From the NCBI GenBank assembly GCA_016194905.1, contig JACQAP010000034.1, positions 112,142 to 176,141 on the forward strand: a stretch of DNA of 64,000 nt, given 5' to 3'. The notes beneath the pieces are model-generated. The model searched no databases, was not told where the DNA came from, and saw only the letters and a program-made list of their open reading frames with translations. Made by a program: the position numbers and the translations under genes. Source of the DNA: Betaproteobacteria bacterium (GTDB lineage: Bacteria; Pseudomonadota; Gammaproteobacteria; Burkholderiales; JACQAP01). The stretch's first letter is position 1. Each line of letters opens with the position of its first letter. Positions 8,612 through 17,227 of this stretch are shown here, piece after piece.

Positions 8612-9793
8612 ATGACTACCGCGAAGAGACGGCATCCGCATGTATTCGGTCGCACACGACCCTCCAGCACCGGCGGCCATCCGCTACATCTGACGCCGAA
8701 GCGGGATACCCACTACCGCGAACTTCCGAAGCCGACGGGAAGTGCACCTTTCCGCCTCGATCTGAAGGACATCATCCCTGAGGAGAATTACCGCACGATC
8801 GTGCGCAAGAAGAAGCTCATCTTTCATCTCAATGGCGACATGGGCGGAATCCAGTACAGCGTTCCACAGGAACTGGTCGCGAAGGGCATGGAATCGGACT
8901 TCGCTTCAGGCGCTGATACCAGCGAGAAGGCGGCGTTTCTCTACATCACGGGCGATTGCGTCTACTTCAACGGCGAGGTGAAGGAGTACTACAAGCAGTT
9001 TTACCAGCCGTATGAATTCTATAACGGCCCGATCTTTGCCGTGCCTGGGAATCATGACGGGGAAAATCTCGAAGGCGACAATTCCCTATACGGCTTTGTC
9101 AGGAACTTCTGTGCTCCGACCGCCGTGAAGATGCCGGAGTCGGGCGACTCGTATCGCACGGCGATGGTGCAGCCCAATGTCTACTGGACACTGCTGACGC
9201 CGATGGCAAACATCGTGGGCCTGTACAGCAATGTGCCGGCGGGAGGGGACATCCGCGCACCGCAGACGGATTGGCTCGTCAAGGAACTCAAGACTCTGCC
9301 CAAGTCGGTCCCGCTTCTGGTCGCGTTACACCATCCAATCTACTCCGCAGACGACCATCATTCGGGAAGCACCGTCATGAAAAAGGTACTCGAGGATGCC
9401 GCCAAGAAGGCCGGCAGGCACCCGGACCTGATCCTGGCCGGGCACGTTCACAACTACCAGAGACTGACGAAGAAGATGAGCAACGGTTCGCTCGTGCCTT
9501 ATCTCGTGACGGGGGCCGGCGGCTATCACAATCTGCACCAAATCATGAAAGTGGATGGCGAGCACATGATTCCGCCGGTGGAATTCGACGACAAGAAGGG
9601 AGACCCGGTGACCCTGGAACGGTACTCCGCCGACCATCACGGCTTCATGCGGATGGAAGTCACGCCAACTCTCATTACGGGGCGCTACTACATGGTTCCG
9701 CGACCCCAAGAACCTTATAGCAAGCCCAGTCAACTGATCGATTATTTCGAGTTCGAATGGCGTAAAAAGAAGTATGTGCCGAATTCGCTTTAG
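8612..9793 (+). CDS. Calcineurin-like metallophosphoesterase
   Basis: 393-residue predicted hydrolase. Metal-ligand motifs appear in order: NGDMGG (Asp 76), GDCVYF (114-119), GNHD (146-149), HHPIY (240-244) and GHVHNYQR (277-284). The last resembles purple-acid-phosphatase-type enzymes. No signal peptide is apparent; the basic N-terminus MTTAKRRHPH suggests a cytoplasmic protein. The start follows a strong GGGGGAGAG ribosome site. The gene stands alone on the plus strand between two copies of the 3' end of the spermidine-synthase-like gene, as if brought in by the recombination that made those copies. The substrate is unknown. Confidence 0.85.
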   Translation: MTTAKRRHPHVFGRTRPSSTGGHPLHLTPKRDTHYRELPKPTGSAPFRLDLKDIIPEENYRTIVRKKKLIFHLNGDMGGIQYSVPQELVAKGMESDFASGADTSEKAAFLYITGDCVYFNGEVKEYYKQFYQPYEFYNGPIFAVPGNHDGENLEGDNSLYGFVRNFCAPTAVKMPESGDSYRTAMVQPNVYWTLLTPMANIVGLYSNVPAGGDIRAPQTDWLVKELKTLPKSVPLLVALHHPIYSADDHHSGSTVMKKVLEDAAKKAGRHPDLILAGHVHNYQRLTKKMSNGSLVPYLVTGAGGYHNLHQIMKVDGEHMIPPVEFDDKKGDPVTLERYSADHHGFMRMEVTPTLITGRYYMVPRPQEPYSKPSQLIDYFEFEWRKKKYVPNSL

Positions 9794-9981
9794 CGCCGCA
9801 AAACATTAATGCGAGCGTGAAGTGATGGTACTGCTCAAGCGCGGTCCACGCAGCGTCTCGCTTACCGAGCCGTTTCGAAATCGAAGCCGTTGATGTGCCG
9901 AGGATTCCGGGCCGGGCCTCGTCAAGATTCAGAATACTTCGAGATTTTCGTTACAGGCAGGGTGCATTCACTCCTTGGACG

Positions 9982-10272
9982 ATCAATTTCACCGCCCGAA
10001 TTGCATGTCTAAGAAACCCCAAGTGCGTCGCAGCCCGAATGAACGCTCGAGCGAACGATTTAATTCCCGCTCTGCTTGCCGACACGTCTTAGCCGGCGCA
10101 GGATCGCCTCGGCGGTCGGCGTGAAATTGATCCGGTGCACGGCGTTGAGCTCGCGAGCGCGCCTGAGAAGCTCTCGCTCCGGCGGCGGGTACTCCGGCCC
10201 CTTGCAGGCGAACACGATCCTGTTTTCGGGATCCTCGGAGGAAACGGACACCACCTGATCGTCGAAACTGCG
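9982..10272. repeat. Direct-repeat partner of the fragment at 8150-8438
   Basis: This covers the 3' end and immediate downstream flank of the intact gene at 10060-10848. It aligns collinearly with 8150-8438, in the same orientation, from the shared CGAATTGCA block to the ACCACCTGATCGTC block. The two copies bracket the metallophosphoesterase gene. Confidence 0.8.
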
Positions 10273-10848
10273 GCGCAAACGCGAGATGCAGGCGCCATAC
10301 TGCACGTCGCTGCCCCACAAGTTGGTAACTAGGACGCCGGTTTCAGAAAGCCGCGCATTGCACTGGTCGTAGAAATCTTGGCTGCATAGCTGGGGCGGCT
10401 GTCCGCTTAGGTCGAAACCATCGACGATCAGCGCATCCGCCCGGTGCGAAGCGTCGCCCACCCAATCAGCGCCGTCGCCGCAAATGATGCGAAACCGCTC
10501 GCTGTCGGGAGGAATGGCGAACTCCGATCGGAAGGCGATCACCTCGGGACTGATTTCGATGGCCGTGAAATCCACCGAGGGCAGGGTTCGAAGGCAGTGC
10601 TTCGCCATCGAACCGCCGCCCAATCCAATCATTGCGATGCGGGCCGGGGCAGGCTGAAACAGCAGGAATGACATCATCGCCTTGGTGTAGCCGAGCACCA
10701 GTTCATCCGGCGCATGACGCTGCATCCGGCTCTGTATGGTCTCGGGTCCGAAATGCAGCGACAACTCTCCCCGATACTCGTGCAGGAACGGCTTGCCGTC
10801 AGGCGATCCCGCCTGAAGCCCGGAGAGGTACTCGACGAGGTCGTTCAT
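10060..10848 (-). CDS. Spermidine-synthase-like (Rossmann) protein
   Basis: 262 residues, starting MNDLVEYLSG. It has the class I methyltransferase/spermidine-synthase fold signature MIGLGGGSM (residues 73-81), an acidic residue at the end of strand two (AIEISPEV, Glu 98), CGDGAD (124-129) and LIVDGFD (140-146). The classical polyamine-binding Asp pair of true spermidine synthases is not evident, so the substrate is uncertain. Many such proteins are annotated only as spermidine-synthase-like. An upstream ATG at 10902 is possible, but the extra 18 residues look non-protein-like. A partial second copy lies at 8150-8438. Confidence 0.75.
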   Translation of the reverse strand: MNDLVEYLSGLQAGSPDGKPFLHEYRGELSLHFGPETIQSRMQRHAPDELVLGYTKAMMSFLLFQPAPARIAMIGLGGGSMAKHCLRTLPSVDFTAIEISPEVIAFRSEFAIPPDSERFRIICGDGADWVGDASHRADALIVDGFDLSGQPPQLCSQDFYDQCNARLSETGVLVTNLWGSDVQYGACISRLRRSFDDQVVSVSSEDPENRIVFACKGPEYPPPERELLRRARELNAVHRINFTPTAEAILRRLRRVGKQSGN

Positions 10849-11097
10849 GGCTCTCTGGCGAGAACGATGAGGTGAGGCCTCAGTGATGGCACAAGACACC
10901 ATTCCCGAATCCTCACGGCTGAAGAAGGTTCACCCCACATAAAGCGCTATCGCCCGATAGCCCTCGCCCTCCGGACCGCACCGGAGCATCTTCGCGGTGC
11001 TCGAACGGCGATCCGCTCCAGCGCCTGGACGCCAAGACAGCCGTTCGTCACACTTTCCCCCGCACCGAGTGTGGCGAACCAGTCAAGCGGATTGGCG

Positions 11098-11931
11098 TCA
11101 TCTATCTCTGACCAGCATGTAACCAAACCGGATTTGATCGTTTCGCCGGACGTTGTAGTCGAGCAGTGTCTCTCCGTACCCGGTGAACATCTGGCCGTAG
11201 AAGTATCCTGGCACTCCACTGAATATTCTTTCGATTGGATAGGATATATCCAGTTGCGCGCTCCCTTTGTCGAAGTCCTTCCCCACTCTTGCGGTCACAC
11301 CGAATTCCCACGCCCTGTCGTGACGATAGACTACGGCAAAATCCCCATAACCCCGGTATTTGGCTATATCGGAGTTGTTTTCCTCTTTCGTTATGTATCC
11401 ATACAGCTTGGGCGCTATACGCCAGTGGTAGTCGTCGTCGGGTCCTACTCTCAATTGGGGTTGCACGAAACCGATCCACATGCTGCGTGAATCGACACCG
11501 CCTTTGCCATTGGACTCATGTTCAATACCCGCTGCCAGCCCAACCGTGCCAAATGATGGCGTCACTAGGTCAGGTTTGTAGTAGAAAAACGCCGGTCTGT
11601 GGCTGGTGTCATGAAAAGGCGCGGAAGGCTTCCCAAGATCCCACACATTGGTCTGAGAATAACTGACGAAAAAATCACTGAACAGGCGCACTTTCAGGCT
11701 CAATTGAAACTTGGCATCGAAGTCCGCTGAATCCCCACCCGCTATAAAGTAGATTTTTTCATGCTCGTAGATTTCGGAGCCCAGACGCTCCTTCTTCAAG
11801 TGCTCCGGCTCGTCTATTCTTTTGAAAAGGTCTGCCACTCCATCAGCAGCTCGCGCCGCCATGTCACCCGAAGCGGTAGTCCACGCAAAGACGAGGGCAA
11901 CGCTTATCACCACCCATTTTCCTATCTGCAT
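11098..11931 (-). CDS. pldA: Outer-membrane phospholipase A-like protein
   Basis: 277 residues with a signal peptide (MQIGKWVVISVALVFAWTTA) and a predicted beta-barrel of the OMPLA/PldA family. The active-site block GIEHESNGKGG places His 138 and Ser 140 as in known phospholipases, followed by SRSMW where the family normally has SRSWN. The catalytic Asn position therefore appears to hold Trp. The conserved calcium/dimer region near YGYITKEENNSDIAKYRGYG is present. It would hydrolyse phospholipids in the outer leaflet if active. The ribosome site GGAGAGGAAC lies within the remnant of an upstream binding-protein gene. Confidence 0.8.
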   Translation of the reverse strand: MQIGKWVVISVALVFAWTTASGDMAARAADGVADLFKRIDEPEHLKKERLGSEIYEHEKIYFIAGGDSADFDAKFQLSLKVRLFSDFFVSYSQTNVWDLGKPSAPFHDTSHRPAFFYYKPDLVTPSFGTVGLAAGIEHESNGKGGVDSRSMWIGFVQPQLRVGPDDDYHWRIAPKLYGYITKEENNSDIAKYRGYGDFAVVYRHDRAWEFGVTARVGKDFDKGSAQLDISYPIERIFSGVPGYFYGQMFTGYGETLLDYNVRRNDQIRFGYMLVRDR

Positions 11932-11957
11932 GATGTTCCTCTCCGTAATTCGCTCTC

Positions 11958-12130
11958 ATAATCGACTGCCATCTGCACGTGGTTGCTCCACCATTTGCCG
12001 ATCATCTCGGGCGGCCCGCTCAGTGGCTCGATCACCGCGATTCGCACGGTCTCCGCGAAATGGCCGGGGTCTGCCAGACAGGTATACAGCAGGAAAGCGT
12101 GAATAGCGAAACGGAATTGTGGATCATGAC
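11958..12130 (-). pseudogene. N-terminal remnant of an amino-acid/urea-type ABC binding protein
   Basis: One minus frame reads HFAETVRIAVIEPLSGP and then MIGKWWSNHVQMAVDY. This is the typical beginning of a mature Leu/Ile/Val-type periplasmic binding protein. It then runs into the upstream region of pldA and stops. A possible signal peptide (MIHNSVSLFTLSCCIPVW) is in another frame just upstream. The remaining 300 or so residues of such a protein are absent. Confidence 0.45.
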
Positions 12131-12213
12131 GTCCCCCCTCTGCCCCCGCTCCGCAAATAGCATCTTCACCCAACCCTGCAAAGCTTGCATTTACTTGACG
12201 GCGCGGTGCGCGC

Positions 12214-12473
12214 TCAAACAACGATCTTGTCGTACTCCGCGTGAGTACCGATCCAGAACCAATGAATTCCGCCCGGCACCTCGTGCCCGAGGGCGCGATA
12301 GCGATCACCGATTCGCACAGACCAGACTTTGCCGATGCGTTTGAAATGGAGCGAGGGATGCCGAGAATCAACCTTGAGGAGTTGGAAGTTCTTGTCCGCC
12401 GTTTCGCGCACATCCTGCCCTGCGGCAGCGCACCGTAGAGCGCCCAGAATCGGGAAGATGCGGTGTGTTTCAA
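12214..12473 (-). pseudogene. RelE/ParE-like toxin, frameshifted
   Basis: The N-terminus (TTG start, MKHTASSRFWALYGALPQ) and the rest (VRETADKNFQLLKVDSRH, then HFKRIGKVWSVRIGDRYRAL and WFWIGTHAEYDKIVV) match a small cytotoxic toxin family but lie in two different frames. The switch is near 12415-12425 in a G-rich run. The TTG overlaps the antitoxin stop (TTGA). Either a one-base indel inactivated the toxin or the sequence has an error there. The total length of about 85 residues fits the family. Confidence 0.7.
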
Positions 12474-12670
12474 AGGGAGCGCGTCTTGCCCGCCTTGTAA
12501 TCGGCCATCGACTCCTCAATGAGGCGGTCGAGTTTGCCGGCCCCGGAGTCGGCCTCGATCTGACGATCCCATGCTTGGGCATCAAACTCCGCAAACCAGG
12601 CCCGAAACCTGGCCAATTCCTCGGCGGAGAGTCTCTTGACCCGGTCTTCGATTTTCTCCACCTCGCTCAT
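12470..12670 (-). CDS. Antitoxin-like protein paired with the frameshifted toxin
   Basis: 66 residues beginning MSEVEKIEDRVKRLSAEELA and ending in a basic tail, mostly helical with FRAWFAEFDAQAWDRQIE in the middle. This type of small acidic protein is regularly found immediately upstream of the RelE/ParE-like toxin that follows here, with overlapping stop and start codons. No clear DNA-binding fold can be assigned from sequence alone. If the toxin is truly frameshifted, this antitoxin is an orphan survivor. Confidence 0.65.
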   Translation of the reverse strand: MSEVEKIEDRVKRLSAEELARFRAWFAEFDAQAWDRQIEADSGAGKLDRLIEESMADYKAGKTRSL

Positions 12671-12771
12671 TTGAACCCTCGGCTCATTTAAACCCTCGCC
12701 CTTCGCGCCGGCAAATTGTACGCCGCCACCCATTTGCAGAACAGATACGGATTGGCCGACGCCAAGTCCGG

Positions 12772-12984
12772 TTACGCCGAATTCGACTCCCACCGGTCAT
12801 GCCGTTCCTGCCGTTCCTGCCGACAGCTCGTGATTTCCACACGAATGCCGTCCGGATCGTTGAAGAACGTCGCCCGGTAATCGGGAGCATAGTCGGGACG
12901 GGGCTTCGGTTCCGTCACTTCCACCCCCGCGGCACGCATGTCTCTCGCCGCCGCAACAGCGTCTCCAATCGAGTCCACGCGCAT
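12772..12984 (-). pseudogene. C-terminal fragment of a VOC (glyoxalase-like) protein
   Basis: The frame encodes YRATFFNDPDGIRVEITSC, the usual last strand of a vicinal-oxygen-chelate domain, preceded by about 40 related residues. The N-terminal half of the domain is absent: upstream sequence belongs to the divergent FecR gene. The extra C-terminal tail RQERQERHDRW comes from a CCGTTCCTG-type tandem. Confidence 0.6.
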
Positions 12985-13033
12985 ATATGATGTGGATGCA
13001 GGTTGTCCCGGAAAACCTTGCTGGAGGAGGGCG

Positions 13034-13957
13034 ATGAAGATGATGCGGCTTGCGGCTTATGTCATCGGTGCGGGAATGTCGTGGGCACTGGCGGCACCGG
13101 CGATGGCGGCAGTCGCCGGAACAGTCGACTCGTTGTCCGGAGCGGTGAGCATCTCCAGGAATGGCGCGGCCGCGCAGCCGCTCGCCGTCGGCGCCGCCGT
13201 CAACCAGGGCGACTTGGTTGCCACGGCGGCGGATGCCTGGGTTTTGCTCGAGATGGCGGACGGCGGTTCCCTCACGCTGAGAGGGAAAACTCGGTTGCGC
13301 ATCGACGCCTATGTTTATTCGGAGACCGACAAGGCCGGCAGCAAAAGCTGGCTATCGCTGCTGGAAGGCGCGATGCGTTCGGTGACCGGGGCGATAGGCG
13401 CGTTCAACCCGCCGAGCTACCGGCTCACCACGCCGGTCGTCACCCTGGGCATACGCGGGACCGACCATGAGACCGCCTATTACCCCCAGGGGTCGACGGA
13501 GCCGGGCGTCGAGCCCGGCGTCTACGACAAGGTCAACGAAGGCGAGACTTTCCTGCGCACACCGCGCGGCGAAGTGAGCCTCAAGGCCGGACAAGCCGGA
13601 TTCACCGATCATAAGGGCGCACAGGCGCCGCGAGTGCTGCCGGCCGTTCCCGCGTTCTACCGGCGCCACGCCGAGATCGACCGACCGCTGGCCAACCGCA
13701 TGCGAGCGATTCAGTCTCGGCGCGAGAAAAAACTACAATTGCTGAAACAGCGCTTCGAGCATCGCGTGGAAGCCACCCGTGGCGAGCACGCACGGCTCCG
13801 GGAACATCATCCGGATGGAAAGGCGGCGAACGAGAGCACCGGGATCCGGCGACAGCGCGCCAGAGCGCAGCACGAAGAGCTACGCCAGCACGGAAGCGGC
13901 GAGCAGGCCAGGCGGAATCATGAGCGCAAGCAGCGCCGGCAAGGCGAACCACGTTAG
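13034..13957 (+). CDS. Secreted FecR-domain protein
   Basis: 307 residues. A signal peptide (MKMMRLAAYVIGAG to about residue 27, AMA-AV) is followed by a FecR domain (about residues 35-160) with the usual GDLVATAADAWVLLEMADGG and TPVVTLGIRGT strands. The C-terminal half is a highly charged, Arg/His/Glu-rich helical region. The start has a strong GGAGGAGGG ribosome site. It is a stand-alone periplasmic FecR protein with no adjacent sigma factor or TonB receptor, so it is unlikely to be a classical iron anti-sigma factor. The function is unknown; some such proteins bind carbohydrate or peptidoglycan. Confidence 0.8.
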   Translation: MKMMRLAAYVIGAGMSWALAAPAMAAVAGTVDSLSGAVSISRNGAAAQPLAVGAAVNQGDLVATAADAWVLLEMADGGSLTLRGKTRLRIDAYVYSETDKAGSKSWLSLLEGAMRSVTGAIGAFNPPSYRLTTPVVTLGIRGTDHETAYYPQGSTEPGVEPGVYDKVNEGETFLRTPRGEVSLKAGQAGFTDHKGAQAPRVLPAVPAFYRRHAEIDRPLANRMRAIQSRREKKLQLLKQRFEHRVEATRGEHARLREHHPDGKAANESTGIRRQRARAQHEELRQHGSGEQARRNHERKQRRQGEPR

Positions 13958-13999
13958 TGGATCATGCATTCGGGTGCCGGCGTGCACGTCTGTCCTTCC

Positions 14000-14191
14000 T
14001 TACTTCTTCGCGTCCTTGACCACGTCCTTGATTTTCTCGCCGGCTTCTTCCATTTTCTCGCCGACTTTCTTCGCCGCGTTGTCTATCGATTCGCCGGCTC
14101 GCTCTGCCGGGCCCTTCTTCTCGCACGCCGCCAATCCCGCGACGGTAAAACTCAACATGACCGCTGCCGCAATTGCAGAGTTGAACTTCAT
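14000..14191 (-). CDS. Small predicted lipoprotein with amphipathic helix
   Basis: 63 residues. The signal sequence MKFNSAIAAAVMLSFTVAG ends in a lipobox-like LAAC. It is followed by a charged repeat of the pattern AxKKVGEKMEEAGEKIKDVV that would form one long amphipathic helix. The AGGAGAAGACCC ribosome site supports the start. Similar tiny lipoproteins are common in beta- and gammaproteobacteria without assigned function. Its 3' end is close to that of the convergent FecR gene. Confidence 0.75.
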   Translation of the reverse strand: MKFNSAIAAAVMLSFTVAGLAACEKKGPAERAGESIDNAAKKVGEKMEEAGEKIKDVVKDAKK

Positions 14192-14398
14192 GGGTCTTCT
14201 CCTCTTGTAAATTAAATAGCCAGGCAGTTTGCTCACGATTGTGCAAACCCGCCGTTTGACCGCGGCGCTTCGGCCGAGTTGCATGCATCATGGGCCTGAA
14301 TCGGAGATCATGCCAATGGCGTTGACCGGCGACAATCCGATCCCGCCGACGTCAATCATCTAGAATGGAGTGGTCCGTCTCTTCACCGAGTATCCGCC

Positions 14399-15529
14399 AT
14401 GCGTCTGCCCGCAATCCTGGTCGCTCTTGCCCTGCTGCCCGCCGCCGTTCACGCATATGAATCCGGTTCGCCGGAGGCGGCCGGGATCAGTCGTTATACC
14501 TTTGCCTGGCCCATCGGCGAAGGCATGCTCAAACCGCGCGGCTCCAGCACCAAAGGCGCAGCGGTTACGCTGGACACGGAGCCGGCGGAAGAATGGAAAC
14601 GTCTGCATGCAGCCGGTCTGAGCGATTTCGAGCGCGATCGTCGCGCGATCCTCGCGATGGCCGGCCCTTATCGCGTGAGTTTCGACTTTCTCGAAGTGGC
14701 GAGGTTCGACCCGGCGCTGAAGCCGGACGCGCCTTACCAGAGTTGGGGTACCGAGACTGTCTTCGTCAGCGAGGATCGCGGGGATTTCATCGCCCTGCAG
14801 CATGTTCTGGTGATGCGGGTGCTGCAGCAGGACGGCAGCGAGAGCGAGCCCTTCGTCACCCGCCACTGGCGCCAGGAATGGCGATACGAAGCCGACGCCG
14901 CGCTGGTCTATCAGGGATCGAATGCCTGGGTTCTCAGAAAAATTTCCGAAGATCAGCGCCGCGGCGCATGGGTGCAGTCGGTGTATCAGGTCGACGACTC
15001 GCCGCGTTATGCCGCGCCGGGCCGCTGGCAGCACAGCGACAGTTTCTCGACCTGGATCAGCGATGAAACCTGGCGGCCGCTGCCGCGGCGCGAATGGAGC
15101 GTGCGCAGCGACTATCAGGTTCTGGTGGGAACCAACCGCCACACCATCACGCCGACCGGGTGGCTACAGGAGGAAAACAATTTGAAGCTGGTGCTGGATG
15201 AAGCCGGAAAACCACGGGACGCCATCCCCTATCTGGCGCGCGAATATGGCGCGGCACGCTACGAGCGCATCAGGAACTACGATTTCACGCCGGGCAGGGA
15301 CTATTTCGACAAGACCGAACCGTTCTGGGCCGAGGTCCGTGCGGCGTGGAAAGAGCTCATCCGGCGCGACAGTCAGTTCAAACTGAGAAAGCCGGTGGAT
15401 CAGGGTCAGCTATTCGTCCCGTTCTTCGAATATGCAGAAAGGCTCGCCGACGGCCAACCCTTCGTTGTCGAAGATGCGCGGGTATTCATCGAGCAGACCT
15501 TGCGCAGGTCCTATCTCGTTCCTGCGTGA
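14399..15529 (+). CDS. Periplasmic protein resembling DUF6607
   Basis: 376 residues with a cleavable signal peptide (MRLPAILVALALLPAAVHA). The core contains MAGPYRVSFDFLEV, then an IALQHVLVM strand and FVTRHWRQEWRYE, followed by several Trp-rich strands. From memory this pattern resembles the uncharacterised DUF6607 family; I could not check it. No catalytic motif is apparent. It is monocistronic on the plus strand and convergent with the hydrolase gene next to it. Treat it as a conserved exported protein of unknown function. Confidence 0.65.
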   Translation: MRLPAILVALALLPAAVHAYESGSPEAAGISRYTFAWPIGEGMLKPRGSSTKGAAVTLDTEPAEEWKRLHAAGLSDFERDRRAILAMAGPYRVSFDFLEVARFDPALKPDAPYQSWGTETVFVSEDRGDFIALQHVLVMRVLQQDGSESEPFVTRHWRQEWRYEADAALVYQGSNAWVLRKISEDQRRGAWVQSVYQVDDSPRYAAPGRWQHSDSFSTWISDETWRPLPRREWSVRSDYQVLVGTNRHTITPTGWLQEENNLKLVLDEAGKPRDAIPYLAREYGAARYERIRNYDFTPGRDYFDKTEPFWAEVRAAWKELIRRDSQFKLRKPVDQGQLFVPFFEYAERLADGQPFVVEDARVFIEQTLRRSYLVPA

Positions 15530-15541
15530 AGCTCGCGCCGT

Positions 15542-16426
15542 CTAGAGCGGACAGCGCGAGAGGAAGCCCGAGAGCACGCGCGCCGTATCCCGGGGAAACT
15601 GGTCGATGAAGAAATGCCCGCCAGGCAGCGACTCGACCTGCACGTTCGCGCAGCGCTTGCGCCACTCGGCCGGGATATCGAAATGCTTCGCCATGCTGCC
15701 GTTTGCGCCGAAGAACACCAGCGTCGGGCAAGCCACCTTTTTGTCGATGTCCGCGCCGTCGTGTTCGAGGTCGACGGTGGCTGCAGCCCGGTAGTCGGAG
15801 CAGGATCCATGAATCATTTCCCGATTGCGCCAGCAGCGGCGATAGTCGGCAAGCATCTCCTGGTCGAAATCTTCCACCCGAGTCGCACCCCATCCGACCA
15901 GGCAGGTTTCGTAGAAGAAATCCGGATCGAGCCCGATCATGTGTTCGGGGAACGGCGACGGCTGCGACAGGAAATACCAGTGCCAGTACGTGCCGGCGAT
16001 CTTGCGCGTGGTATCCATGAACATTGCCCAGGTCGGCACGATGTCGAGTACCGCGAGCGACGCGACGGCATCCGGTCGGTCGAGCGCCATGCGATGGGCC
16101 GCGCGCCCGCCACGGTCGTGGCCCACTACATGGAAGCGATCGAAACCCAACTGCTTCATCAGTTCGACCTGATCCTGCGCCATCGGGCGAAACGCATAGT
16201 TATCGTTGTCCGGTGCGCACTTCGGTTTCGATGAGTCGCCATAGCCCCTGAGGTCGGCGCAAACCACGGTGAATCTGTCGGCGAGCATCGGGGCGGTTCT
16301 CGCCCACATCGCCAGATTCTGCGGGAAACCGTGGAGCAGGAGCACGGGCGGCCCCTTGCCCCCGGTCACACAGTTGATCGAGACATCCCCGATTGCGATG
16401 CGTTGGCGTTCAAAGGTTTCAAACAC
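15542..16426 (-). CDS. Fluoroacetate/haloacetate dehalogenase-type alpha/beta hydrolase
   Basis: 294-residue alpha/beta hydrolase. The residues that define fluoroacetate dehalogenases are all present and, as far as I recall, at the same numbers as in the Burkholderia enzyme: nucleophile Asp 104 with Arg 105 and Arg 108 (GHDRGGR), Asp 128, halide-site His 149, Trp 150 and Tyr 212, and catalytic His 271 (PGGHFF). The oxyanion motif HGFPQN is at 32-37. It would hydrolyse the carbon-halogen bond of haloacetates to glycolate in the cytoplasm. The gene is isolated and no haloacetate transporter is near. The residue match makes this call stronger than a generic hydrolase label, although related defluorinases act on other acids. 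Confidence 0.8.
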   Translation of the reverse strand: MFETFERQRIAIGDVSINCVTGGKGPPVLLLHGFPQNLAMWARTAPMLADRFTVVCADLRGYGDSSKPKCAPDNDNYAFRPMAQDQVELMKQLGFDRFHVVGHDRGGRAAHRMALDRPDAVASLAVLDIVPTWAMFMDTTRKIAGTYWHWYFLSQPSPFPEHMIGLDPDFFYETCLVGWGATRVEDFDQEMLADYRRCWRNREMIHGSCSDYRAAATVDLEHDGADIDKKVACPTLVFFGANGSMAKHFDIPAEWRKRCANVQVESLPGGHFFIDQFPRDTARVLSGFLSRCPL

Positions 16427-16510
16427 TTCAGGCTCCCCGTTGGGTCATTGAGCGGCCGCCAAAGCGCGAAAAGCATAAGAGCTTTGACGTACGACCGGAT
16501 CTAGCCCTGG

Positions 16511-16951
16511 TCACTTACCTTCGATGGCCTGATCCACGCAGGCCTTGACCTTCGCGGGACCCTGCTTGCCGGTCTTTGCGCGGCATTCCTCGATCAGCGG
16601 CGCGTATTTCCCGTCGTAGGCAGTCAGCGCAGCCTCGGCGGCGATTTCCATGTCCGCGCAGACCTTCACCATTGCCCATGCGTGATTCTGCCTTCGTTGG
16701 GAGCAGTTGTTCACAATTTCCGCAAAGTTCGCAGGATATTGCGCAAGCGCGTTGGCCGCAGCCAGGTCTTCGTCGATGCAGATCCTGACCAACTCCTCGC
16801 CAAACTCGGCAACTTCGTACATGCAACGCGTGATCACCGCGGATTTCAGGTCCTCTTCTTCGTTGCCGTGCCCGGCTAAAGGCATGAGCAGGACTGCCGC
16901 AATGAGCCAGCGAAAGGGCATGCCGGCCTTACGTAGTTTTGAAGAGTTCAC
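16511..16951 (-). CDS. Secreted cysteine-containing small protein
   Basis: Up to 146 residues from a GTG at 16951; an internal ATG at 16921 (MPFRWLIAAVLLMPLAGHG) is the better start for a signal peptide and has an AAGG site. The mature part has several spaced cysteines (CMYEVAEFGEE, CIDEDLAAAN, CSQRRQNHA, CADMEIAAEA, CRAKTG, CVDQ) in three or four helical repeats, suggesting a disulfide-bonded periplasmic protein. I do not recognise the family. The GTG overlaps the end of the small ORF upstream (TGAGTG). Confidence 0.65.
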   Translation of the reverse strand: MNSSKLRKAGMPFRWLIAAVLLMPLAGHGNEEEDLKSAVITRCMYEVAEFGEELVRICIDEDLAAANALAQYPANFAEIVNNCSQRRQNHAWAMVKVCADMEIAAEAALTAYDGKYAPLIEECRAKTGKQGPAKVKACVDQAIEGK

Positions 16952-17059
16952 TCAGGAGCCGCCGCTGCGTTTTACGGTTGCCAGGAGCACGCTGGGCCCC
17001 GGGGTTACCGTGAGGACGAACACGGCCGCAATATAAAGCAGCCACGTTTGCAGCGACAT
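16952..17059 (-). pseudogene. 35-codon N-terminal remnant of a LysE/RhtB-type exporter
   Basis: A good GGAG ribosome site precedes MSLQTWLLYIAAVFVLTVTP and then GPSVLLATVKRSGGS and a stop. This is the characteristic first transmembrane helix and TPGP motif of LysE/RhtB amino-acid exporters, of which about 170 residues are missing. Its TGA overlaps the GTG of the next gene. It is either a remnant or a small membrane protein kept for translational coupling. Confidence 0.5.
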
Positions 17060-17227
17060 GAAGACTCCTGACGATTTCGTTATGCCTGATCGTTGGTGAT
17101 CGGCTCGGACCCATTGTAATGAAAAGAGGTGACCGACTGATCGCCTCTTTCATATCTCTCTCCGCCCCGCGATGCAGAAGGTTCTATTCAATGCTCTTGA
17201 TGGGCGCCGGATGAGATTGGGATGGCG

